In this document: in pieces, positions 55,541 to 64,000 of the stretch
How positions within the stretch are numbered: the first letter of the stretch is position 1
Layout: the number at the start of each line of letters is the position of its first letter
DNA from: Sphingobium sufflavum
GTDB taxonomy: Bacteria > Pseudomonadota > Alphaproteobacteria > Sphingomonadales > Sphingomonadaceae
DNA length: 64,000 bases
Reading direction: 5' to 3'
Assembly: GCF_021403115.1 (NCBI RefSeq)
Contig: NZ_JAJSSH010000001.1
Span: forward strand, 587,676-651,675
The notes under the pieces: model-generated
What the model was told of the DNA's origin: nothing
The model's database searches: none
What the model saw: only the letters and a program-made list of their open reading frames with translations
Translations under genes and position numbers: made by a program

Positions 55541-56404
55541 TCAATAGACAGTCTCCAGCATTTTGGCCATCGCCTCCGCCGACGTGGCATGCTCCGGCTT
55601 TTCTCCTCCCGCGATAGTGGTGCGATGCATCACTCGGTCCGGATCGGTATAGGGCACGACACGGCGCATCGGCCTCTTGTTGTTCCAGAGGACGAGGTCA
55701 CCGACCTGCCATTCATGCGTGTAGACGAAATTGGGCTGCGCCGCCCATTGCATCAGCCGCCACAGCAGGGAGCGGCCGTTCGGCCCTCGCCAGCCGACGA
55801 TGCCGTCCGTATGGTTGCCCAGCAACAGGGACTTGCGCCCATCGTCGTGCGTCCAGACGAGCGGTTGCTCCATCGGCTCGGCCATGCGCGCCAGCGCGCC
55901 AGCCGGTCCTGCGGCGGGATGCCTAACACGGGGCGCACCGCCGCCTCTATGGTGTGGATCACGCGCATGTCGGCTAGGCGTCTCCCTGTCGGACAGCCTG
56001 TCGTGGGCGGCGTAAAGATTGGCGAATTCGGTCGATCCCCCTTCGCTCGACAGGGTCCGTGCGGAGACCAGCGTGGCCTTGAGCAGCGGCTGGTCGATGG
56101 CGATGCCGTCGATGTGCCAGAGGAAGGTGCCCAGCACATAGTCCGGCTCGCTGTTCACGCTCTTGTTCAGCGTGATCTTGTACACGTCCTGATGGGTGGC
56201 ATCCAAACCGGGCACGCTGTGGGTGAAATTGACCCGGTTGCCCAGCGCATCGGTCAGCGCCAGTTGTTCGTCGTCGGTGGCGTGGATCTGCGGGAAGAGC
56301 AGCACACCGCGATCCTCCACCACCTCCGGGTCGGTCGGATGCGCCGTGTCGACATGGACGATGCCACCGATCAGCGGCTTGATGGGGCCGATCCCGACTG
56401 TCAT
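55541..56404 (-). CDS. TauD/TfdA-like dioxygenase with compensating frameshifts
   Basis: This Fe(II)/2-oxoglutarate dioxygenase of 287 residues has the iron facial triad: HID in FLWHIDGIA and the distal His in VMHRTTIAGG, plus NFTHSVPG near the start and VWTHDDGRKSLLLGNHTDGIVG in the middle. Between about 55880 and 55985 the frame encodes Arg/His-rich text, while the next frame there encodes the family sequence ADMRVIHTIEAAVRPVLGIP and PQDRLARWRAWP. Two opposite indels therefore replace ~31 codons. The ORF stays open, but function is doubtful. I chose the ATG at 56404; the longer frame to 56503 adds an unsupported N-terminus. Confidence 0.7.
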   Translation of the reverse strand: MTVGIGPIKPLIGGIVHVDTAHPTDPEVVEDRGVLLFPQIHATDDEQLALTDALGNRVNFTHSVPGLDATHQDVYKITLNKSVNSEPDYVLGTFLWHIDGIAIDQPLLKATLVSARTLSSEGGSTEFANLYAAHDRLSDRETPSRHARDPHHRGGGAPRVRHPAAGPAGALARMAEPMEQPLVWTHDDGRKSLLLGNHTDGIVGWRGPNGRSLLWRLMQWAAQPNFVYTHEWQVGDLVLWNNKRPMRRVVPYTDPDRVMHRTTIAGGEKPEHATSAEAMAKMLETVY

Positions 56405-56533
56405 GGCGAAACACCTTGTCCTGTCTCGGTTGGCTTTGCACCCATCACGCGCCTGCGCCCACACCGGGATCAGTAAAAGACTAAGAATATGTACGATTTT
56501 CAAGTCGATGGCCCTGCTTAGCCGTCTCTGTCG

Positions 56534-57424
56534 CTAGAGTTCCGTGGGCACCACCGACTGGATGATGGACCGGTCCAGTGCCTCATAGGCATGATAGCCG
56601 ATCGTTTCATATAGTTCGGCCCGCGTCTGCATTCGATCCTGCATGGCCTTCGTCCCGCCCTGATCGCTGCATAGAGTTCGTTGTGCACCTTGCCCGCCAC
56701 GCGCTGACCGGCCAGATCACCATCTTGTAGCCCAACGCGGTAAACTGATCCGCCGTCATATTGGGCGTGCGGCCAAATTCGGTCATGTTGGTGAGTAGCG
56801 CACTGGCACTTCGGCGGAGAAGCGCCGGAATGCCTCGGCGTCGCCCAGCGCCTCCGGAAAAATCGAGCCGGCCCCGCCTCGACATAGAGTTTGGCGCGCG
56901 CGATGGCCCCGCTCAGCCCCTCGCTCGCCAGCGCATCGGTGCGCGCGACGATGTAGAGATGCTTGCGCGCGCCGCGCCGCCGCGACCTTGGCCGCCATGT
57001 CGGCGGCGGGGGCCAGTTTCTTGTCGTTCAGATGGCCGCATTTCTTGGGCAGCAACTGATCTTCTATCTGGACCGCTGCCGCGCCTGCCTCCTCAAAGGC
57101 GCGGACCATGTGCATGACGTTCAGCGCCTCGCCAAAGCCGGTGTCTCCATCCATCAGGACTGGCAATCCCGACGATTGCACAACCTGACGGATGAAGAAG
57201 CATACATCATCGATCGTGATGACCCCCAAGTCGGGTAGGCCCATGGATGCGGACATGGCCGCACCCGACAGATAGAGCCCTTCGAACCCCGCCTGCCGCG
57301 CCTGAAGGGCGGACAGGCCGTTATAGGCGCCGGGCAACTGATAGATGCCAGGTCTTTCGACGGCCTAGCGGAATCGCTCCCCGGCAAGGCCGTCGGGCAG
57401 GTTTTCGGCGAGAAGATAGGTCAT
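56534..57424 (-). pseudogene. PrpB-like isocitrate lyase/PEP mutase family pseudogene
   Basis: The start MTYLLAENLPDGLAGERFR is followed by a TAG, then the intact family text PGAYNGLSALQARQAGF, LPVLMDGDTGFGEALNV, and VQIEDQLLPKKCGHLNDKKL with the catalytic KKCGH. A frameshift near 56990 leads to HLYIVARTDALASEGLSGA in another frame, and further shifts separate FGRTPNMTADQFTALGYKMVIW, GKVHNELYAAIR and a last piece MQTRAELYETIGYHAYEAL. It is a methylisocitrate-lyase-type enzyme with one stop and at least three frameshifts. Confidence 0.88.
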
Positions 57425-57432
57425 GGCGCGTC

Positions 57433-58798
57433 CTACAGCTTCATCGCGAACGCGTCGTGCACGTCGCCCGAATAATCGATCATCACATTCTTGGTGGTGG
57501 TGAATTCCAGCAGGCCCTGTGCGCCCCGCTCACGGCCAAAGCCCGAATCCTTCATGCCGTCGAACGGTCCCTGTGCGGCCAGCGTGCGATAGGTGTTCAC
57601 CCAGACCACGCAGGCGCGCATCGCGTGGGTCATCCGCATCGCCCGGTCGATATCCCGCGTCCAGATGCCGCAGGCGAGGCCATAGGGCGTGTCGTTGCCG
57701 ATGCGGATCGCCTCGTCCTCCGTATCGAAGGGGATGATGCCCAGCACCGGGCCGAATATCTCCTCGTGCGCCAGTCTCATGTCGTTGTGGACATCGGCGA
57801 AAATGGTGGGCTGGATGAAGAAGTCCCCCGCCAGCGCCTCGTCGCCTGCTCGCTCACCCCCTGCGACTAGGCGGGCGCCATCCTTCTTCGCGCTTTCATA
57901 AAGCCCAATATGCGGCGAAACTGCGGCTCATTGGCCGCCGTGCCCATCTACGTCGCCGGATCGTGCAGATCGCCCATCACGATTCGGCCCGCCCGTTCCG
58001 CCAGCCTGCGCACCACCTCCTCATAGACAGGGCGCTGCACCAACCAGGCGCGACCCGGCGATGCAGGTTTGCCCCGTCGCACCGAATATCCCGGCCAGTG
58101 CGCCCACCACGGCCCGGTCGAGGTCGGCATCGGCATAGATGATGTTGGGCGACTTGCCGCCCAGTTCCAGCGTCACCGGGCCCAGGTTGGGGCCCGCCAT
58201 TGCGGCAATTTCCCGTCCCACCGCCGGGCTGCCGGTAAAGCTGACCTTGTCCACGTCCGGATTGTCACCAGAGCTTTGCCCACCTCCGCCTCGCCGGTGG
58301 CGACATTGACCACGCCGGCCGGAAAGCCCGCCTGCTCCACCAGCCGGGCGAATTCGAGCATCGTCGCCGACGCATGTTCGGATGGCTTCACCACCACGCA
58401 ATTGCCCGCCGCCAGCTTGTTGGCCAGCAAGGTGACGGGTGAATTCCAGGCGGTGATGGCGACGATCACCCCATAGGGTTCGCAGATCGCCAGATGGAGC
58501 ACGCCCTTCTGGTTCAGGGGATGACATTGCCCCAGATCTTGTCCGCATAGCCGGCGAAGAAGCGATAGACGCGGGCGGCATAGCCCATCTGGGTTCGCGC
58601 CTCGCGGATCACCTTGCCGTTGTCGGTGGTTTCTAGCAGCGCCATCCGGTCGGCGTTGCCGTCCGCGACATCGGCGGGCGTCGCGACCGGGATGTGCGCC
58701 CATGTCTGCTGATTGAAAGGATTGATCGCTGGCATGGTGTGGCCGTTGCCGCTGTCCCGCCATTGTCCGCCGATGAACAGTTGATAGGTTTCCGCCAT
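57433..58798 (-). pseudogene. Aldehyde dehydrogenase pseudogene
   Basis: The N-terminal frame begins MAETYQLFIGGQWRDSGNG and INPFNQQTWAHIPVATPADV, then lacks about 50 residues before [20 protein letters not shown]. The middle, in another frame, has [19 protein letters not shown] (catalytic Glu) and [13 protein letters not shown] (nucleophile Cys). The C-terminus returns as HEEIFGPVLGIIPFDTEDEA, then PFDGMKDSGFGRERG and NVMIDYSGDV. At least three frame changes and one internal deletion are present. It follows the PrpB-like pseudogene 8 bp away on the same strand, consistent with a former operon. Confidence 0.9.
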
Positions 58799-58978
58799 GC
58801 CATGTCCCAAATCCGGCGATAGCGACGGGCAATGACCGCTGGGGCGGCGTCGGCGGGAAGGACATCCTTACCCGTTATCGCCTCCGGGCGAGCCTGTCCC
58901 GGCCCGCCCGTTTCCCGCACCCTCGCGATCCGCAGGCTCCTCTCTCTTCCCTCCAATATTCCCCAGCCATGTCAAATT

Positions 58979-58991
58979 GTCAACAGTTGAC
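58979..58991. promoter_or_regulatory. Palindromic operator candidate 3
   Basis: GTCAAC-A-GTTGAC, preceded by T, is a perfect 6-bp inverted repeat. It lies between the divergent aldehyde dehydrogenase and MmgE/PrpD pseudogenes, as expected of a shared operator. Its TGTCAACAGTTG core is identical to that of site 1. Confidence 0.55.
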
Positions 58992-59043
58992 TATTATCGG
59001 AAGGCTGTCAGACGGCAGAGCAGAGCAAGATTGAGGGACAGGC

Positions 59044-60332
59044 ATGGAGAGGGAACTGCTTCCCACAGGGACGGCGAGCAAGGGGATAGCCTGTTTTGCC
59101 GCCGACCTGCACCTGCCTGATGTTCCGGAACCGGTCATCACCCGCGCGAATTGCATATTCTGGATGCGCTCGGCCTCGGCCTTGCTTCCCATGCCTATGA
59201 CTATGCCGCCAGCGCGATGGCGGGCGGTCTGGCGCTGGGGGGCGGTGGTTGCTGTTCGGTGCTGGGGCGATCGGAGCGCCTCGAACTGCGCGACGCCGCC
59301 ATGGTCAATGCTATCCTGATCCATGGCCTTGATTTCGACGACATGCATCTGGGCAGCATCATCCATCCGACTTTGCACCAGCCTGCCCGTTGCTTTGTCC
59401 TTGGGCGAAGCGATCGGGGGGAGCGGGGCGGACATGCTGGCCGCTTTCCTCGCGGGGGCGGAGACGGTCATCCGCATCGGCGGCGCGATCAAGGGCGGCT
59501 TCCACCATGTCGGCTATCATGCGACCGCGTGGTGTCCCGCTTTGCCTCGGCCGTGACGGCGGGCAGGCTGCTCGGCCTCGACGCAGGCCAGATGCAGCGG
59601 CGCAGGGAATTACTGGCAGCACGACATCGGGAATCCAGGTGTTTCTCGAGGATGGCGCATGGACCAAGCGGGTCCATCCCAGCTGCAACTGGGGCGCGGT
59701 GGCGAGGATTACCGCCGCTCGGCTTGCCCAGAATGGCTTCAAGGGACCGTTGCGACCCTATGAGGGGAAGTTCGGTCTGTTCGAAACCCATCTTCATGGC
59801 AGCGAGGTCGATCAGGGCGAACTGACCGATGGTCTGGGCGCGGACTGGTGGTTTGGCGATACGGCGCTCAAGCCCTATCCGGTCTGCCATTTCCTTCATG
59901 GCTGCGCCGACGCCGCCATCGAACTGCATGGCGAGATTGCAGGCGCGGAGATCGTCCGCGTCGATGCCTATCTCGCGCAGCCGACCCTCCATATTATTGC
60001 GGAGCCAGCGCAGGCGAAGGAGCGGCCCGGCAGCGATTATGAGGCGAAGTTCAGCGCGCAGTTCGTGGTCGCGACCTGCCTGTTGAAGGGGCGGTTCGGC
60101 CTGCCTGACCTCCAGCTTCCCGACCTTTTCCTCCGGTGGGGTGACGGTCACGCTGGCGAAAAAGTTTCGGGCGTCAGCCACGATGACTGTCACGGTTGGG
60201 CAGGCCGATGCGATTCTCGACGCGGTGCTGGACCCTGAAAACAGGACGGTTGTCGAGCTGATGACGCTGCTCCGCGCGGAGGGGTGGCGGGTCGGGGCGG
60301 TCGGTGACATGCCGGGCGGAAGGGCGGAGTGA
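59044..60332 (+). pseudogene. MmgE/PrpD family pseudogene
   Basis: Family text is spread over three frames. It begins MERELLPTGTASKGIACFAA and PEPVITRA, then one lost base moves to LHILDALGLGLASHAYDYAA and ILIHGLDFDDMHLGSIIHPT, a shift gives LPVALSLGEAIGGSGADMLA and GGFHHVGYHATA, and the last frame holds KRVHPSCNWGAVARITAARL, PYPVCHFLHGCADAAIELHG and VDAYLAQPTLHIIAEPAQAK. The HGLDFDD and KPYPVCHFLH positions are those of the 2-methylcitrate dehydratase family. Four or more frameshifts abolish it. It is divergent from the aldehyde dehydrogenase pseudogene. Confidence 0.88.
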
Positions 60333-60657
60333 TTTACAAGATGACCAACCGAAAGGGTGGTTTCGGAGAGGGGGCGAAGGAGAGTTGCAGGCGGGCGAGG
60401 GACAAAAAGGGTAGGGAGACGGCGTGAGAAGGGGAAAGGGGACCGAGCGACACAGGGCAAAGGGGGGAGGGCGTTGGAGCGGCTGGCTCCCCGTTGCCAC
60501 TTTCGGAGTGACAGACCCACAGACCAGACCCACAGACCAGACCCATAGGCCACACCCACAGGCCACCGCCTCAAGCCAAGCTCTTCATGGAACAGCCTGT
60601 ATCATAACCGCCGCCCCATGGTCCCTCCATGCCCCTTGCGGCGACCAGCCCCGCGGG
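60333..60657. other. Purine-rich intergenic stretch with a 13-bp tandem repeat
   Basis: From about 60350 to 60475 the plus strand is strongly purine-rich (runs of GA and G). The 13-bp tandem repeat listed separately follows. No coding frame in the 325 bp has family support. It separates the MmgE/PrpD pseudogene from the TetR gene. Confidence 0.6.
60516..60567. repeat. 13-bp tandem repeat, four copies
   Basis: Four consecutive 13-bp units begin at 60516, 60529, 60542 and 60555: CCCACAGACCAGA twice exactly, then CCCATAGGCCACA and CCCACAGGCCACC. They lie in non-coding sequence beside the purine-rich tract. Confidence 0.9.
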
Positions 60658-61275
60658 TCAGTTCATGCGGATAGTGGCGGCGTGTTTTTCGGGGAGCGGG
60701 CGGCGGGCGGATTCGTCCTTGGGGCGGGAGTCGGCGACGATGGGGCCGACGATCAGCCGGTCGACGATCTCCGCCACCTGCTCCACCGAATAGGGGGTCC
60801 GTTGCGCCAGCCACCAGGCGAGCACGTCGATGCACCCGCCCGTCGCCCAGACGGTGGAAAGGTCGCCGGGCAGCCCGTTCGAGCGGGTGGGCGCGCGCGC
60901 GGTGACGATGCGCGCCTGCCGAATGAACTCGTCGCGCACCGTGCCAGCCGCGCCGCCGGTCAGCAGGGCGGTCCACAACACGCGCCGTTCATAGACATAG
61001 GCGCACATCGCCCGGCAGGATTCCAGGCTGTTGGCCACGAACAACACGGGCACGGCCATGTCCAGCAGGTCGCCAATCTCCCCGGCGGCGAGGTCGTGGA
61101 GCAGCGCCTCCTTGCTGGCATAATGGCGAAAGAAGGTCGCGTAGCCGACCTTGGCGCGGGCCGTGATCTCCCGCACCGTGATCTGGTCGAACGGCTTTTC
61201 CTCCAGCACCGCCAGCAGCGCGTCGCGCAGGGTCCGGCGGCTGCGCTGCATACGGGCGTCCAGCGGCGTTGACAT
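60658..61275 (-). CDS. TetR-family transcriptional regulator
   Basis: The 205-residue protein has an N-terminal helix-turn-helix (residues ~10-55): LRDALLAVLEEKPFDQITVREITARAKVGYATFFRHYASKEALLHDL, quoted in part as ITVREITARAKVGYATFFRH, with the usual Tyr-Phe-His of the recognition helix. The rest is the helical ligand and dimer domain. The ATG at 61275 is preferred over 61302. It is divergent from the P450 pseudogene with a 55-bp gap, which suggests it once controlled it. The ligand is unknown. Confidence 0.87.
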   Translation of the reverse strand: MSTPLDARMQRSRRTLRDALLAVLEEKPFDQITVREITARAKVGYATFFRHYASKEALLHDLAAGEIGDLLDMAVPVLFVANSLESCRAMCAYVYERRVLWTALLTGGAAGTVRDEFIRQARIVTARAPTRSNGLPGDLSTVWATGGCIDVLAWWLAQRTPYSVEQVAEIVDRLIVGPIVADSRPKDESARRPLPEKHAATIRMN

Positions 61276-61330
61276 CACATCTCTCCGGCTTTTGTGATCC
61301 ACAATAGATCATTATGGGGCGCGGGATGCC

Positions 61331-62544
61331 ATGTCAACCAGCCAGCCGATGCCGTCCGGCCCGATGGGGCATGGCCGCGACGATCACAAATCCGCTACGC
61401 TGGCCGCGCAGCGGGTGACGGTGGAGCCGGGCGTGCGGTGGGTGCGTCGGCGGGTTCGAGCGGGCGCGCGACATCCTGCGCCGTCGCGTGATGGGCAGGC
61501 GGGCGCGGGCGCGGAGGCCATCCCCATCGACAATCCCGACCATCTCTCCGTCTTCTTCCTGAATGGCGCACTGCATCGCCGTCGCCGCAGCGCCATCGCC
61601 CGCTTCTTTACGCCAAAGGCCATCGCCACCCGCTATCGCCGGGTGATGGAGGAGACGACGGACGCCCCGATCGTGGAGTTCCGCCGGACCGGGCAGGCGA
61701 CACTGGACGCGATCAGCTTTCAACTGGCGGTCAATGTCGCGGCGGACATCGTGGGCCTGACCGCCAGCAACCCGGCGGCGATGGCGCGGCGCATCCATGC
61801 GACTCTGGACAGCGCCATCGTGCAGCGCGGCGGATGGGTGCAGCGCCTGTTCGGGCCGGTCCTGTCGCGCCGGCACGGCCTGCGCTTTGTCGTGCCGGAC
61901 GTGAAGCCGGCGATTGCGGCGCGGCGCGGCGCGGCGAGGGCGACAGGGCGCCGACATCATTTCCCACCGGCTGGCGGAAGGCTGTTCCGACAAGGCGATC
62001 CTGATCGAATGTATGACCTATGCGACAGCGGGCATGGTCACGACGCGCGAATTCATCATCGTGGTGGCCTGGCACCTGCTGGAGAAGGCGGATCTGCGGG
62101 CGGATGTCCTGCGCGCGGACGAGGCGGGGCAGATGGCGATACTGGAGGAGAGAGTGCGGCTGGAGCCGATCGCGGCGCTCCTCTATCGCCGGGCGGAGAG
62201 GATGGCGCGAGCGCGGCGGACGCGCGGCCCTTTGCCAGCGGCGATGTCTTCGCGCTCGACATTCGCGCCGCCAATGTCGACGAGGCGGTGACGGGGACCA
62301 TGCCCGTTCCAGATCGACCCGGAGCGGGCGGCGCGGATGCGGATGACCGGTTCCTACATGAGTTTTGGCGACGGCAATCACCGCTATCCGGGGTCGCAGG
62401 TCGCGTTGCAGGAAACAGGGGTGTTCGTCGACCGGCGGCTGCGCGTGCCGGGCATCGCCCTGTCCCGCGCGCCCGACGCGCTGGCGCGCGGCGCTGATGA
62501 GTTATGAGGTGCGGGATGCGGTGATTAGCGGCGACCGGGGCTGA
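61331..62544 (+). pseudogene. Cytochrome P450 pseudogene lacking the heme Cys
   Basis: P450 segments appear in several frames: GFERARDIL and RRRVMG (frame-shifted), then NPDHLSVFFLNGALHRRRRS and IARFFTPKAIATRYRRVMEE, ISFQLAVNVAADIVGLT, a shift to YATAGMVTTREFIIVVAWHL (I-helix region) and LEERVRLEPIAALLYRR, and the heme loop MSFGDGNHRYPGSQVALQE. The invariant heme-ligating Cys of FGxGxHxCxG is Tyr here. With at least three frameshifts it is non-functional. Its 3' end overlaps the mocA stop region on the opposite strand by 20 bp. Confidence 0.88.
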
Positions 62545-63124
62545 GGAGCAGGCGTTCGGCGCGGCGGAGGCTGTCCGCGTCGTCCACGTCGGTCAGGGCG
62601 TCGGCGGGCGCATCGAGCAGACGGACGTCGGGCCGGTCGCGCAGCAGGCTGGCCGCGCCCCGGTCCCCGTCCAGCGCGGCGAGGTCGGCCAGCATCGACG
62701 CGGGAAAGCGGGCGGGCACGCCGGGCTTTCCACTGGGATAGCGGGTGGCGACGGGCCGGGTGAGTGGCGGGTGCGCGGCAAGGGTGGCGATACGCTCCGC
62801 GCCGATCAGCGGCATGTCCGCCAGCAGCAGCAGCAGCGCCTGCGCCCGCAGGCCGTCGGCATGGCGCGCCGCGAGCGCGACGGAGCCGCCCATCCCCTCC
62901 TCCGGCCGGGTGTTGGTGAGGATGGCCCAGCCATCGGCCATCGCGTCCCCGGTAAAGGCGGGCGCGTCCGGCCCCACGACGATCAGGCCGGGGGGGTGGC
63001 CCGCCGCCGCGACCGCGTCCAGCACCCAGCGGCCCAGCGGCCTCCCCGCGCAGGGTGCATCCAGCTTGCCCCCGCCGAACCGGCTGCCGCGCCCGGCGGC
63101 GAGGATGGCGACGAGGCTGCTCAT
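62525..63124 (-). CDS. mocA: Molybdenum cofactor cytidylyltransferase-like protein MocA
   Basis: This nucleotidyltransferase makes the CMP form of the molybdopterin cofactor used by xanthine-oxidase-family enzymes. The 199-residue product has the glycine-rich ILAAGRGSRFGGGKLDAP loop, the LLLLADMPLIG Asp, and the GKPGVPARFPASML segment typical of MocA. It overlaps xdhC by 4 nt (ATGA at 63121) and is probably co-transcribed with it. The hydroxylase it serves is outside the window. The gene is intact, at the edge of the decayed region. Confidence 0.85.
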   Translation of the reverse strand: MSSLVAILAAGRGSRFGGGKLDAPCAGRPLGRWVLDAVAAAGHPPGLIVVGPDAPAFTGDAMADGWAILTNTRPEEGMGGSVALAARHADGLRAQALLLLLADMPLIGAERIATLAAHPPLTRPVATRYPSGKPGVPARFPASMLADLAALDGDRGAASLLRDRPDVRLLDAPADALTDVDDADSLRRAERLLLSPGRR

Positions 63125-63987
63125 CGGTGCGGGTGCAATTGCTCATAGGCGGCGATGATCTCCGCCAGCACGGACAGGGCCAGCACTTCCGGGTCGCGGG
63201 CGCTGGCGATCAGGCCGATGGGGCTGCGGATGCGGGCGATGGCGTCCTCCGCCACCCCGTCGGCGCGCAGGATCGCCGTGCGCTCCGCCCGCGCGGGGCC
63301 GCCGCCCTGCGCGCCGATGAAGGCGGCGGGGGTGGTGACGGCCCAGCGAAGCAAGGCCCGCTCCCACTCATGATCGTGGAACAGCAGGAGGATGGCGGTC
63401 CAGCGGTCGGCGGTCATGGCCGGCGGCACCTGCCCCAGCGCGAGTCCGCTGCGGCCCGCCTCCGCCCGGCCATGGCCCTCCACCTCCGCCCCCATGGCGG
63501 CGGCGAGGGTGGCGAAGGCGGCGAACTCCGGCCCCTCCCCGAACAGCAGGGTTTTCAGGCGGGGCACATAGGCGCGGTGGGCGAGCAGGCCGGGCGCGGC
63601 ATCGGCGGGGAGGGGGAGGGGGAGCAGCGCCTCCTGCCGGTCCGCCAGCCGCCGGGTCGCTTGCTGGAGCGCGGCGCGGTCCGGCGCGGGGTCGATCAAT
63701 ATGTCGAGGCCGCCGCCGCAGGGCAGGCGAAAGTCGATGATCGGCGATCCCCGGCCATAGCGCATCACCCGCGGCCCCTCACCCGCCGCGCGGGCGGCCA
63801 GCGCGTCGGCGGCCAGTTGCCGTTCCAGGCAGCCGTCGGACAGGCTGCCCACCGTCCGGCCATCCGGCGCGATGGCGATCTGCGCGCCGATGCGGCGGGA
63901 GAAGCTGCCCTCTATGCCGACCAGCGTGCACAGCGCCATGTCGTCGCCCGCGCTGGCGAGGAGGGCAGCCTGATCGCTAGCGGCCAT
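63121..63987 (-). CDS. XdhC-family molybdenum cofactor insertion/sulfuration protein
   Basis: XdhC/CoxI proteins bind molybdenum cofactor, protect its sulfuration and hand it to xanthine-dehydrogenase-type enzymes. The 288-residue product has the N-terminal XdhC domain (LCTLVGIEGSFSRRIGAQIAI and VGSLSDGCLERQLAADAL, quoted shortened as GSLSDGCLERQLA), the CGGGLDILIDP strand, and a C-terminal Rossmann-like domain ending FIGAQGGGPARAERTAIL and RIRSPIGLIASARDPEVLAL. The ATG at 63987 lies 14 bases from the window edge. Overlap with mocA supports joint function. Confidence 0.85.
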   Translation of the reverse strand: MAASDQAALLASAGDDMALCTLVGIEGSFSRRIGAQIAIAPDGRTVGSLSDGCLERQLAADALAARAAGEGPRVMRYGRGSPIIDFRLPCGGGLDILIDPAPDRAALQQATRRLADRQEALLPLPLPADAAPGLLAHRAYVPRLKTLLFGEGPEFAAFATLAAAMGAEVEGHGRAEAGRSGLALGQVPPAMTADRWTAILLLFHDHEWERALLRWAVTTPAAFIGAQGGGPARAERTAILRADGVAEDAIARIRSPIGLIASARDPEVLALSVLAEIIAAYEQLHPHR

Positions 63988-64000
63988 GACGCGACCCGAT

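Overview
The window is chromosomal DNA from an alphaproteobacterium, most likely a member of the Sphingomonadales (Sphingobium/Sphingomonas-like). It is GC-rich and densely coded. The grounds are a phasin, a DivK/DUF3572 pair, MipZ, short-form HisG, a K+-independent H+-pyrophosphatase, a degenerate RibB-like region fused to RibA, the infA-maf-RNase E/G-yacG-tRNA-Phe order, and dispersed REP-like palindromes of the type common in sphingomonads. All names come from reading motifs and protein sequence; no database search was run.

Layout. 0-10.3 kb: phasin (cut by the window edge), clpS, a 17-bp tandem repeat, queC-queE (queuosine precursor), two exported small proteins, lipB, a membrane protein, trmL-hemF, and the complete petABC cytochrome bc1 operon closed by a strong terminator. 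10.4-18.9 kb: divK divergent from a DUF3572 gene and a HAD hydrolase, then RidA, a glycerophosphodiester phosphodiesterase, a GNAT-type protein, a Sel1-like protein, panC, mipZ, a J-domain protein and phosphomannomutase. 19.0-19.2 kb: a structured intergenic RNA candidate ending in a terminator. 19.4-24.3 kb: xth-ribA-L,D-transpeptidase and an Lhr-type DEXH helicase. 24.4-30.9 kb: REP-like elements, a 27-residue membrane peptide, hisG-hisD-nusB-thiL and hppA. 31-38 kb: bestrophin-like channel, bioFDA, infA-maf-RNase-yacG and tRNA-Phe(GAA). 38-39.3 kb: remnant of an element integrated in tRNA-Phe (broken tyrosine integrase, AT-rich tail, possible decayed att repeat). 39.4-50.8 kb: hybrid histidine kinase, DUF3857/transglutaminase/TPR protein, MFS transporter, and a branched-chain keto acid dehydrogenase operon (E1alpha-E1beta-E2) divergent from isovaleryl-CoA dehydrogenase.

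50.8-62.5 kb is a graveyard. An epimerase, a TcuA-like flavoprotein, a small conserved protein, a PrpB-like lyase, an aldehyde dehydrogenase, an MmgE/PrpD protein and a cytochrome P450 are each broken by frameshifts, stops or internal deletions. A GntR/FCD regulator, an APH-fold phosphotransferase, a TetR regulator and (with two compensating frameshifts) a TauD dioxygenase remain open. Three related palindromes (core TGTCAACAGTTG) sit in the gaps of this region and may be the operator of the surviving GntR regulator. The gene mix (TcuA-, PrpB- and PrpD-like enzymes with an ALDH and a dioxygenase) suggests a former pathway for a tricarboxylate-like or related organic acid; that is inference. 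The window ends with an overlapping mocA-xdhC pair for molybdenum hydroxylase maturation.

I found no CRISPR array, no intact mobile element, no rRNA and no convincing riboswitch. The most unusual parts are the decayed cluster with its shared operator motif, the sRNA candidate near 19.1 kb, and the tRNA-Phe integration scar.
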